11,435 bases of DNA from a bacterium (GCA_004559785.1 SFXD01000073.1:1-11435); one strand, 5' to 3'; shown: positions 1 through 7,634, numbered from the stretch's first letter. Program-made: numbers and translations. The notes: generated by a model not told the origin, from the sequence alone.

Positions 1-150
1 AAGCAGAATCTCGACATCCTACAGGATAGCAGGGTCAACCTGAATACGCAACTGCTTACCATCAACATCCTCCAGGAGTCGCAGGAGCTCATTGGTGACT
101 TGAAGCATACCATCAGGGGAATGAATAAGTTTGCAGGTACTGGGGATTGA
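1..150 (+). CDS. C-terminal end of an unidentified helical protein (partial)
   Basis: Frame 1 is open from the first base of the window to a TGA at 148-150, giving 49 codons of a gene that begins upstream. The peptide has the composition of a real helical domain: regularly spaced Leu/Ile with Asn, Gln, Asp and Glu, including LLTINILQESQELIGDLKH, and a short tail ending KFAGTGD. The pattern N..LL..NIL.ES..L......I....KF reminds me of the PhoU-like tail of Bacteroidetes inorganic phosphate (PiT-type) transporters, but this is recall from a short fragment and only tentative. The gene converges on the minus-strand operon. Its last five codons lie inside the hairpin at 136-163. The competing minus-strand frame over 19-222 is less protein-like. 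Confidence 0.6.
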   Translation, partial: KQNLDILQDSRVNLNTQLLTINILQESQELIGDLKHTIRGMNKFAGTGD

Positions 151-163
151 CTTCCCCAGTACC
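136..163. terminator. Strong hairpin between convergent genes, possible bidirectional terminator
   Basis: GGTACTGGGGA (136-146) and TCCCCAGTACC (153-163) form a perfect 11-bp stem with a 6-nt loop. It contains the stop codon of the upstream plus-strand gene and lies 71 bp beyond the stop of the minus-strand operon. The position suits a shared terminator, but neither strand has a U-tract after the stem, so it may instead be a 3'-end stabilising structure. Confidence 0.5.
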
Positions 164-234
164 CTGAAAGTCGTGTTATGACGGGGGTCGGCAGATTTTC
201 CTTGTCTGTTGCTCAATGCCACATTTGGGACAGC

Positions 235-726
235 CTACTTGTAGAGGTTTATCTCTGATAGTTGTAGGCGAGTACCTTCGGTCATCATGAGGAACTTGAA
301 CATATAATATCTGTATTCCTTCTCTCCCTTTACCTTGTACCTGTATTCCTGTTCGTTCTCGTCTCTCATACGGCGGTCAAACTTCATCTCGTCCACCAGT
401 TCCCACGTCTTTTTGTCGTTGCTTCCCAGCACCTTCCATGTCTGTGGGTTACGTCCTTTGTAGGTGGACGTGTCATCACCTGTCACCAGTCCGTATTCCG
501 AGATTTTGGTAGGTTGTTTCGCATCGAGTACGATGGTGTATGGCAACTGACTCTTGTCGTCAATGCACCATTTCGTGTACATCTTGCCGTCGGCTGCCAT
601 TGCGGCACCTTCCTTCTCTACTGTTGTAGTGCCCGAGTCGAATACGGTCTTTACTTTCTCCTGCGCCAAGACATTCGTTGCCATGGCGATGGTCAGGACG
701 GCTATTGTCAGTTTCTTCTTCATCAT
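235..726 (-). CDS. Small secreted F5/8 type C (discoidin/CBM32-like) domain protein
   Basis: A 163-residue protein starting MMKKKLTIAVL, with a Sec signal peptide probably cleaved after NVLA near residue 21. The second Met is an equally good start. The rest is essentially one discoidin-type beta-sandwich: a KW near residues 52-53, a PYTIVLD strand, an ISEYGL.TGDD segment, GRNP.TWK.LGSNDK..WE near 91-110, and a closing LQLSEINLY at the C-terminus. In this fold the family usually binds carbohydrate or cell-surface ligands. No catalytic domain is attached, which is unusual because such domains are normally appended to large enzymes. The gene lies 124 bp downstream of the GH30 gene on the same strand and I see no good promoter in the gap, so it is probably the last gene of that operon. 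A role as a free glycan-binding accessory protein is inference. Confidence 0.85.
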   Translation of the reverse strand: MMKKKLTIAVLTIAMATNVLAQEKVKTVFDSGTTTVEKEGAAMAADGKMYTKWCIDDKSQLPYTIVLDAKQPTKISEYGLVTGDDTSTYKGRNPQTWKVLGSNDKKTWELVDEMKFDRRMRDENEQEYRYKVKGEKEYRYYMFKFLMMTEGTRLQLSEINLYK

Positions 727-850
727 TAGGTTCTTTTGCTTGTTATCGTTTGTATGTTTTTATTAATCATGTAAGATGTTTTTATCAAACATGTGAGTCA
801 TTATTTTTAAACAGCTATACAACAATGCTTTAGAGGAGACAGATGGCAGT

Positions 851-2893
851 CTATTTCACAACCAGTTTGCGTGTTCCGTTCTGGTCCTTCACTATGTTGA
901 TTCCCTTGCAGCAACTGTCCTGTTGAATGCCTGAGAGGTTGTAGAACTTCTGCTGTTCGGCTACACCCCCTTTTCCCTGAACCTTTCCAATTACGTCTGC
1001 ATTGTCCTGTGACGAAGCCACCTTGACGAATCTCCAGTTGCGTGTATCGGCATCAGGGCTGTCCCCGTATTCGTACATGCCGATTCTGGTACCAGAGTTG
1101 AGACCGTTGCTCTGAAGGTCGAAAGCCAGCGTGCCTGTTCCGATGCGGTAGAAATAGTCGTCTACTGGGACTATGTCGAAAGCCTGAGTGTATACCGACG
1201 ACTCGTTAGCGAAGCCAAAGATGTAGTAAGCCTTAGTCCTGTGGTTGTACGAGAGGATTTTGCCGTCCTCGTTACGCAGTATCAGTTTGCCGTCTCCCTT
1301 GCCGCTCTCGCACACCGTCCATCTCTGTGATGGGGAGGTAATGTCCTGCTCGCTGATTACCACTTTGTTGTCTACTATGTCAATAGCCATACCTATGTTG
1401 CTCTGTGGCAGAATCATGTAGGTGTCTCCGGGTTTTATCTTCGTGTCCTCGTCGGTTACGTTTATCGTGGCTGTCAGGGTGATGATGCTGGTTGCCGGTA
1501 CCGACACAACGATGGAAGAGTCAGCCTGCACCTTTGCCAGGCCAAGCGCACGCGAGCAGTTGGCGTTGGGTGTTGTCTGGTATACCTTGACGGATGCTCC
1601 TGGTGCCGTGAAGGGCATTCTTATCCTGTGCTTCTGTATGAGCTTGGTATTGTTGATGATGGACATCACTAAGGTGTCCTGTGCGGGATTCACGGCTGCC
1701 AGAGCCTGCTCGCAGGTTGTTGGCACGAAGTGGTAGCCCTGCTTGAAGAACATGGTAACGTTCTGTCGGACGTAGTAGCTCTTCAGCCGTTGCAGTTTGT
1801 TCTCCTCGGTATAGGGGCAGTTCACCAGGCACCATTGGTCGCCGCCTTCCTCATGGTACTGCCAGTCAATCCATGCCGAGGGTACTATGTAGTGGATGTC
1901 CAGGAACATCGTCTGGCTCAGTTTCAGGTTGCCGTCCAGTCCGTTTCCGCCCGAGCCTACCTCGCTCTGCCATACGGGCTTGCCCGTACATCGTCCCAGT
2001 ACTCCGAACTGGCTGCGTGCCCTTATGTTATTGATGTAGGTGTGGGTGTTCCACTGTCCAATCAAGTCCTTCACGCCTGCCTTCTCCAGGGTCTTGAAGG
2101 TGTTTACTGCTGTCGCCACGCTCGTCTCGTCGCTTGCGGAAATCACTGTGTTCAGTCCGCTTTCTTTCAGAATCGGGTGCAGGACCTTCAGGAAGTCAGC
2201 CTGCGCCTCTGCGCTGAAATGGCATCCTTCCTGTGAGCCATTTGCGGGCCAGTAGTTGGTGTTAGGCTCGTTGAAGGGTTCCAGGGTCTTGAACTCTATT
2301 CCGAATACGTCCTTGTAGTGTTTGCACACGTCGACTAAATAGTGTGCGAAAGCCTCGTAGTACTCGGGCTTGAGGTTGTCGTCGTTGGCATTGACATTGC
2401 CACCCACGCATCCGCTATAGGTCATCCACCAAGGTGCCGAGTTGCTGAAAGCCTCGAAGATGGCATCTGGCCTCTTCTCCTTGATTTTTAGCATAATCCT
2501 TCTCTGTGCGGAGTCGCGTTCCCAGATGTACGGACCTCCTGCGTAGTCTTGGAATCCCTCCATCTCAGCCCTTAGCCCCTTGCCGTTGCCCATGTGGTGT
2601 GGTGTACAGTTGGCGTTGTTGGGGTCGTCTCCACCTCCGATGTTGTATCTGAAGATGTTCATGTTCAATCCGTTGGGGCTGACGAGCCAGTCTATCATCT
2701 TGTCGATGGTGCTCTCCGACCATCGTCCGCACATGTTGCCCCACCAGCAGATGCTGGCTCCCCATCCTTCGCACACCTGCATCTTGTGTGCCGGTGCCAC
2801 CACGTAGGATATGGTATCGCTCTGCGCCTTGACACCCTCCGACAGGCTTACCGCCATTGCTGCCAATAGGCAGCGGAATCTGTATATATTCAT
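851..2893 (-). CDS. Secreted GH30 family glycoside hydrolase with C-terminal ricin-type lectin domain
   Basis: A 680-residue protein with a signal peptide (cleavage near VKA-QSD, about residue 23). Residues about 35-475 match GH30: EGWGASICWWG at 42-52, RYNIGGG at 82-88, acid/base Glu209 in EPFNEP, nucleophile Glu311 in VWQSEVG, and a following beta-sandwich. GH30 enzymes are retaining hydrolases of beta-linked glycans. The GWG.S.CWWG and NIGGG motifs remind me of the endo-beta-1,6-galactanase branch (subfamily 5), but the subfamily needs a database comparison. Residues about 485-626 look like a ricin-type beta-trefoil lectin (QRWTV near 523, NWRFVKV near 619). Residues about 650-680 form the tail YNLSG...KGINIV...KLVVK, related to the tail of the upstream papain-fold protein. 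The gene has no recognisable promoter of its own. Its ATG is 20 bp after the 9-bp repeat array, so it is probably expressed by read-through. Confidence 0.9.
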   Translation of the reverse strand: MNIYRFRCLLAAMAVSLSEGVKAQSDTISYVVAPAHKMQVCEGWGASICWWGNMCGRWSESTIDKMIDWLVSPNGLNMNIFRYNIGGGDDPNNANCTPHHMGNGKGLRAEMEGFQDYAGGPYIWERDSAQRRIMLKIKEKRPDAIFEAFSNSAPWWMTYSGCVGGNVNANDDNLKPEYYEAFAHYLVDVCKHYKDVFGIEFKTLEPFNEPNTNYWPANGSQEGCHFSAEAQADFLKVLHPILKESGLNTVISASDETSVATAVNTFKTLEKAGVKDLIGQWNTHTYINNIRARSQFGVLGRCTGKPVWQSEVGSGGNGLDGNLKLSQTMFLDIHYIVPSAWIDWQYHEEGGDQWCLVNCPYTEENKLQRLKSYYVRQNVTMFFKQGYHFVPTTCEQALAAVNPAQDTLVMSIINNTKLIQKHRIRMPFTAPGASVKVYQTTPNANCSRALGLAKVQADSSIVVSVPATSIITLTATINVTDEDTKIKPGDTYMILPQSNIGMAIDIVDNKVVISEQDITSPSQRWTVCESGKGDGKLILRNEDGKILSYNHRTKAYYIFGFANESSVYTQAFDIVPVDDYFYRIGTGTLAFDLQSNGLNSGTRIGMYEYGDSPDADTRNWRFVKVASSQDNADVIGKVQGKGGVAEQQKFYNLSGIQQDSCCKGINIVKDQNGTRKLVVK

Positions 2894-2913
2894 ATTGTTA
2901 TATTTGTTATAGT

Positions 2914-3012
2914 AGTTCTAGATTTTCTAGACTCTCTAGATTTTCTAGATTTTCTAGATCCTCTAGATTTTCTAGAGCCTCTAGATTTTCTAGATTCTCT
3001 AGATTCTCTAGT
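2914..3012 (-). repeat. Array 1: eleven tandem 9-bp TCTAGARNN units, intercistronic
   Basis: Exactly 99 bp, eleven units of 9 bp without a length error. On the transcribed (minus) strand each unit is TCTAGA plus three variable bases, in order GAA, GAA, AAA, GGC, AAA, GGA, AAA, AAA, GAG, AAA, ACT. Only the first unit departs in the core (ACTAGA). The array begins at the end of the papain-fold gene, whose TAG stop (3008-3010) is formed by the CTAG of the first unit. A degenerate unit ACTATAACA (2905-2913) follows, and then the GH30 gene. In one frame it would read Leu-Glu-Xaa repeats; in the frame of both neighbours it reads TAG every 9 nt. Confidence 0.95.
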
Positions 3013-6000
3013 TCCTTATCACCTTCTTGCCAGCCGTTATGTATACGCCTTTCTTGTTTGCTGTGATGCGTCTTCCTGTCAGGTCGTATGTCTCTTTGCT
3101 GTATTCCTCCTTCGGTTGCGCCGTCTCGGGCAGGGCAATGTCCGTGCCTCCTATGGGCTTGAGCCATTCGTATGGCTGTCCTTCTAAGGTGAACGACTTG
3201 ATGTTGAAGCTTGCCTTCCCTTGTAGGTTGATGATAACGCCGAGGGAAACCTCTGTCTCCTCGTCGAGGGTGAAGCTTATCTCTTCCTCCTGTAGCTTTG
3301 CCCATGCTAAGGCTTGCTCCTCGCAGAGGGCATCCGATACCATCTCGTTGCCTTTGCAAGCCACGAGCCTGCTTGTCTGGCATTCGCTTCCGTCGCCGAA
3401 GTTGCAGACGAACCTGTACTTTCCTGCCGGTAGGGTAACGGGTTGCCACAGACGGTAGTCGAGCAGGTTGGCGGCAAAGCCGCTCCATACCGTTTCAAAG
3501 GTAATGTTGCTGCTATGTCCCGTATCTATGTGTGCTCCGGTTATCACCGAGCCGTATACCACGGCGTTCTTGTCCCTCCATGTGGAGCGTGACGTGTTCA
3601 TGGCCAATTTCTTGAACCTCGAACTGTTAGCTGGGTTTACCGTTCCTGTAGTGGTCTGGAAGGGGTTCTTGTAGTTGGTCAGGTATGCCGCCGACATATC
3701 CCCGTGTGTGGCTGCCTCTGTGTCGAGGGTGAAAACGCCTATTGCAGAGTTCCATGCGTCACCGTCCGGACCGAAGTTGATGCGTTCTGCATCGTGCCTG
3801 CCCGAGGTACGGTCAATGACGTTGCCTCCGTTCTGGTTGAAGTCATAGTACAGCAGCAACTTGTTCTCTTCCTCTGCCTGTGTAATGTCCTTAATGCTCC
3901 AGTTGGAGTATTGTGCCATCTTGTCCGGTGTCAGCACGGCTGCCCATAGTCGCACTTCGTCTATCTGTCCCTTCAGTCCCTCTGTTTCCGAGCCAACCAC
4001 GATTTCTCCCAGTGGAGGCATCCTCGTGTCGAGCCTTGTCGTTGAGGAACATACCAGTATCATGTCTCGGTAGAACTTTACTGTCCCCAGGTTGTATGTT
4101 ATGCAATAGTGGTGCCATTCTCCGGGTATTATGTAGCCATCTTCTGATGCAGCAGAGCGTGTCCCTAATTTTATCGTTATCGCGCCCTTGTCGCTCACGC
4201 TGGTAGTCAGTCCGGTGCTTGCAGAAGTCAGGTTGAAGCTGCCTGTGCAATCCTGTGCCCTCATCCACCATTCTATCGACACTTGTTTCTGTTCCTCCGT
4301 ATAGGGGCATTCCAGTCTCAGGCTTTCCCTGCCCGTGAAGTTCAGGCACGACCCGGGATTCTCGCTGCATATCGTCAGCACCTTGCCCTTTGTCAGTGCG
4401 TCCTCGCCGAGTGCGTTCCCCACGTGCAGTGTCACGTCGTACACGCCTGGTGCCGTGGGTACTACCGATGGGCTTTGCCCGTCTATGAGGAAGGCCCGGC
4501 TGCCGTTGTTCAGTTCCCACTGCCATGATTCGGGGTTGTATCTGGTCAGGTCTTCCAGGGTGAGGGTGTCACCCAGTATGAGGGCTGATTTCGACATGTC
4601 GAACAAGGGCTTGGGTGCCGACTCCTTCACGGTCACGGTCTTCGTCATGCTGTCCTTGCCATACTGGTTGCTTACGGTCAGTGTCACCTTGAACGTGCCT
4701 GTCTTGGGATAGAGTGCCGTTGCGTTTGTTGCTGTGCAAGTCTCTTCTTCAGCCTCTGGCATTTCCCACAGGTAGGAGCAGCCTTCGCCTTCCGAGCGGT
4801 TGATGAAGCAGAAGCGGTCGCCCGCGGGGAGTTCGTCCGACGTTATGTCGAATGCTGCCACAGGGGCAGAGCCATCCACTATCGTAACCTCCTGCGTGGC
4901 GGTAGCCGTCTCCTCGGTGCTGAAGGTTGTGGTACATGTCACGGTGTAAGTCCCTGGCTTGTCGAAGGTCAGAGTGGCTGTCATTCCGCTTATTACCTTT
5001 TCCTTCGAGTCTGGTGCGCTCCACGAGCATTCTATGGCGTTCAAAGGGCAAAGAGCCTTCACGTTCACAGGCATGCCACTGGTGTGCGTACCGTCCTCCA
5101 CTTCTATTTCCACGGCAGCCTTGGGCTTTGTGCCGGTGAAGGGAGTCTCTGTCATCTCGAACTCCTTCTCTCCTATCTTCTGTATCGAGGCATGGTGTCC
5201 CCTTGCCCAGTCGCGCAGTTTCACCTCGCCGTCTGTTTCTATCGTGTCCATGTTGATGTACGCCAGCAGGTCGGGGTTCAGGGCAGGCCTCTCTATGGGA
5301 ATCCGCATGTTCTGCTTTATCTCTGTTGCCGTGCGTGCGGTCTTCCATACCCTAATCTCGTCCACCGAGCCTTTCCACCACGACTGGCTGCTTCCGTTGC
5401 CGAACCTAAGGTCGCCGAAGCCCGTCAGTCCTGTGTAGGTCTTGCTCGATATCTGTCCCTTGCGTATTCCGTTCACGTATGCTGTCATGAAGTTGCCCTT
5501 TATGACGATTGCCACGTGGCACCATCTGTTGGCAGGAAAGCCGTTTGCCACCATCATCCTGTCGCCTGATGTAGTGTTCCATCCTGCATATAGCATACCT
5601 GCCTTGTCCGTATGGAAGAGGAACTTGCCCCATCCCGGTCCTACCTGCTGTATGTAGTTGGCGAGGCTTGAGTGGTAAATCCAGAATTCTATAGTTGCCT
5701 CGTTCAGGTCTTCCGTGAATATGCCGGGTATCGTGATGCCGCTCTCGTTCAGTTTTAGGGCGACGTTCTCTCCGCTCGTGGGAGCAGTCATCGACACTGT
5801 GTTGGTGGCTTTTGCCTCCTGCTCGTACTTGCCCAATTGGTAGCATGCCCTTACGGTCAGGGCATCTTCATAAGCCGTTTCGGGTGTGTAGAAGGTCTTG
5901 TCTGACGGTACGGAAGCTATTCTCTCATTGCCTGCATAGATGTTGTAGCCCTTCAGTTCCAGTCCCGATTTCTGGGGTGCGTTCCATGCCAGCACTCCGT

Positions 6001-7519
6001 CCGTCAGTTGCAGGTTGGTGGCAGGGTACAGTTGTTCGCCTGGTACGGTGCAGGTTATGATGGTCTGCGTACCGTTTGAGGTAATCTCCACGTCCTGCTG
6101 TTCGAAGGGAATCTCCACGCCGTTCTCGTCCGTCTCGTAGTTCATTATGGAAGCCTTGTAAATATGTCCCTTGCCTATTGAGCCTGACTTCGTCTTCACG
6201 ATGAAGAAGTATTTCAGTGGTCGTGTGCGGTCGACGCATTCCGTCAGGTCCGTCAGGTCGTAGCCGAACTCCATTGGTTCGTAGTGCATTCCGTCCGTCC
6301 ATCTGCCCAGCATTGGCACCTCTGGTGCGGGGTCCTCCTTGGCAGCGTTGCCTGCGTACTTGAAGTGCTCGAAGTTCACCGTCCTTTCTGGCTTCTGTGC
6401 CTCCAGGTTCTGTGCCACGCCGGCGCACAGCAGCATTTCGCTCCTGTGCGAGTAGTCCATCAGCAGCTTTATCGTCCTCAGCGGCCGGTAGTTGCGTCGT
6501 ATGTTGTATGTTCCAGGAGTCCATGGCAGCTGGTCGGTGCCCACCGAGTAGCTGTACTTGTACGGACAGTAGATGAAGCCCTTGTTCTCCCATCCGTCTC
6601 CCCACGAGTTGGCTATTATCCATGCTCCTACCTCGTCTTCCTCCACCTCGCCTACTATTCCGTCCTCGTCGAGGTCAAATTCTATGCGGTCGTCGTAGCC
6701 GCAGATGGTGACGGCGTGGTTGTATGTGTCTCCCCATGCCTTCACGTACTTCATTCCTGTCAGTCCATTCTCGTCGTTGGTTGCCGAAGCGGGAATCTTC
6801 TCCCATGTGCCGTATGCGGCGACTCCTATCCCGGCTATTCCTCCCGAGTGCATTGTCTCGTCGCCCGAGTGGTTGTAGAGCCATTCCTTCAGTTCGCGCC
6901 TGCCTTCTGGCGTATTGGTTGCCGTCATGCTGAAGGTGTTGGCTGCCCTGTTCCACATTGCGCTGTACCATTTGTCGTAGCCTTGCATCCATCCGTAGTC
7001 GTTGTCATCGTGTGTCTGTGCTCCGAACAGCCGGCTGTAGGTCCTTCCGCCGTAGGTTGTCACGTTTGGTATTCCGTTGGCTCGTGCCATGTCCTCCTTT
7101 TCGCTGTTCTGGAAGGTAAGCAGCCACGTGAAGTGTGTCGGGTACTGGTTTTCGGGCTTCGATGCGTCGAGGTCACGCAGTGAGTTTATCTCGTGGGTGA
7201 ACATATAACCTATGTTCTGTGCAGAGCCGCACGAGCCTCCGTCCTGATTGAATATGGGTGGGAAGTACTTGTCCTCCCCGTTGTATACGTATGGTGGCAG
7301 GGTTATCTGCGGAGCCCTTCCTTCAGCCCTTGCCTTGCGTCGTGCCGTGTATTCGGCTGGTGGGGCTTTTTTCAGGAGGTTTAGGTCCAGGTCAGGGAAT
7401 ACGCTGCGGTCTACTTTTATCGTGGTGCCGTCGTAGAGTTTGATTTCCTCTATTTGTGCGAGGCACTTGCCTGCGCTTGCCATGAGGGTAAGGATGATTG
7501 TCGTAATGATGCGTTTCAT
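3008..7519 (-). CDS. Large secreted papain-fold (C1A-like) peptidase with LamG and PKD domains
   Basis: I place the start at the Met of MKRIITTIILTLMASAG, which begins a clear signal peptide (cleavage near CLA-Q). The longer frame starting at 7576 would begin inside the promoter -7 element. The product is 1503 residues. Residues about 75-350 are a papain-like domain: NQDGGSCGSA with Gln92, Cys97 and Ala100, catalytic His268 in NHAVTICGYDD, and Asn304 in IANSWGDGWENKGF. Ala100 occupies the usual catalytic Cys position, so activity is uncertain. An EF-hand-like loop DLDEDG...E (282-293) lies between His and Asn. Next come an FN3-like segment (about 495-580), LamG-like (about 585-735), three PKD-like repeats (about 801-881, 886-966, 968-1051), LamG-like (about 1057-1195), a C-terminal beta domain with TLPAGKYRFVCNF resembling DUF5013 (about 1265-1450), and the tail YDLTGRR...KKGVYIT.GKKVIRN. 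Probably surface-exposed or secreted, acting on protein or glycoprotein; first gene of the operon. Confidence 0.88.
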   Translation of the reverse strand: MKRIITTIILTLMASAGKCLAQIEEIKLYDGTTIKVDRSVFPDLDLNLLKKAPPAEYTARRKARAEGRAPQITLPPYVYNGEDKYFPPIFNQDGGSCGSAQNIGYMFTHEINSLRDLDASKPENQYPTHFTWLLTFQNSEKEDMARANGIPNVTTYGGRTYSRLFGAQTHDDNDYGWMQGYDKWYSAMWNRAANTFSMTATNTPEGRRELKEWLYNHSGDETMHSGGIAGIGVAAYGTWEKIPASATNDENGLTGMKYVKAWGDTYNHAVTICGYDDRIEFDLDEDGIVGEVEEDEVGAWIIANSWGDGWENKGFIYCPYKYSYSVGTDQLPWTPGTYNIRRNYRPLRTIKLLMDYSHRSEMLLCAGVAQNLEAQKPERTVNFEHFKYAGNAAKEDPAPEVPMLGRWTDGMHYEPMEFGYDLTDLTECVDRTRPLKYFFIVKTKSGSIGKGHIYKASIMNYETDENGVEIPFEQQDVEITSNGTQTIITCTVPGEQLYPATNLQLTDGVLAWNAPQKSGLELKGYNIYAGNERIASVPSDKTFYTPETAYEDALTVRACYQLGKYEQEAKATNTVSMTAPTSGENVALKLNESGITIPGIFTEDLNEATIEFWIYHSSLANYIQQVGPGWGKFLFHTDKAGMLYAGWNTTSGDRMMVANGFPANRWCHVAIVIKGNFMTAYVNGIRKGQISSKTYTGLTGFGDLRFGNGSSQSWWKGSVDEIRVWKTARTATEIKQNMRIPIERPALNPDLLAYINMDTIETDGEVKLRDWARGHHASIQKIGEKEFEMTETPFTGTKPKAAVEIEVEDGTHTSGMPVNVKALCPLNAIECSWSAPDSKEKVISGMTATLTFDKPGTYTVTCTTTFSTEETATATQEVTIVDGSAPVAAFDITSDELPAGDRFCFINRSEGEGCSYLWEMPEAEEETCTATNATALYPKTGTFKVTLTVSNQYGKDSMTKTVTVKESAPKPLFDMSKSALILGDTLTLEDLTRYNPESWQWELNNGSRAFLIDGQSPSVVPTAPGVYDVTLHVGNALGEDALTKGKVLTICSENPGSCLNFTGRESLRLECPYTEEQKQVSIEWWMRAQDCTGSFNLTSASTGLTTSVSDKGAITIKLGTRSAASEDGYIIPGEWHHYCITYNLGTVKFYRDMILVCSSTTRLDTRMPPLGEIVVGSETEGLKGQIDEVRLWAAVLTPDKMAQYSNWSIKDITQAEEENKLLLYYDFNQNGGNVIDRTSGRHDAERINFGPDGDAWNSAIGVFTLDTEAATHGDMSAAYLTNYKNPFQTTTGTVNPANSSRFKKLAMNTSRSTWRDKNAVVYGSVITGAHIDTGHSSNITFETVWSGFAANLLDYRLWQPVTLPAGKYRFVCNFGDGSECQTSRLVACKGNEMVSDALCEEQALAWAKLQEEEISFTLDEETEVSLGVIINLQGKASFNIKSFTLEGQPYEWLKPIGGTDIALPETAQPKEEYSKETYDLTGRRITANKKGVYITAGKKVIRN

Positions 7520-7573
7520 GATGAATAGTTGTTTATAGGTGGTTTGATTTACGTTCTTTTGGTTCTTACGTAG

Positions 7574-7604
7574 CAAATTTACGACTATTTCTTGAACCAG
7601 CCAA
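7574..7604 (-). promoter_or_regulatory. Bacteroidetes-type promoter for the papain-fold/GH30/F5-8C operon
   Basis: On the minus strand TTGG (7604-7601) is followed after 19 nt by TAAATTTG (7581-7574), an exact match to the TAnnTTTG -7 element, with three of four bases matching the -33 TTTG. Transcription should start a few bases beyond 7574, leaving roughly 45-50 nt of leader before the ATG at 7519. This excludes the upstream Met at 7576 as the start. Confidence 0.75.
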
Positions 7605-7634
7605 CGGAATACACTCTTTTTTATTGTAGTTTTC

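Noticed and set aside
19..222. Minus-strand open frame of 67 codons after the F5/8C gene
   Set aside because: It overlaps the plus-strand C-terminal coding fragment (1-150) and runs through the hairpin. Its composition shows no domain or signal, and the plus-strand frame is far more protein-like.
727..850. Separate promoter for the F5/8C gene (CATGTTTG on the minus strand)
   Set aside because: The first base of TAnnTTTG is mismatched and no TTTG lies at the expected spacing, so read-through from the GH30 gene is more likely.
2914..3012. Array 1 as a CRISPR array
   Set aside because: Units are 9 bp with a 3-bp variable part, far too short for repeat-spacer structure, and no cas gene is present.
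2907..3488. 193-codon minus-strand frame ending in Leu-Glu-Asn repeats
   Set aside because: It is an alternate frame of the papain-fold gene that stays open through array 1 because a 9-bp unit without an in-frame TAG has no stop. No start context or family similarity supports translation.
6284..7183. 299-codon plus-strand frame opposite the papain-fold domain
   Set aside because: It is antisense to a gene with clear catalytic motifs and shows Val/Cys-rich shadow composition with no recognisable domain.
7520..7576. N-terminal extension of the papain-fold protein to the Met at 7576
   Set aside because: That Met lies inside the TAnnTTTG promoter element, and the signal peptide begins 19 codons later at 7519.
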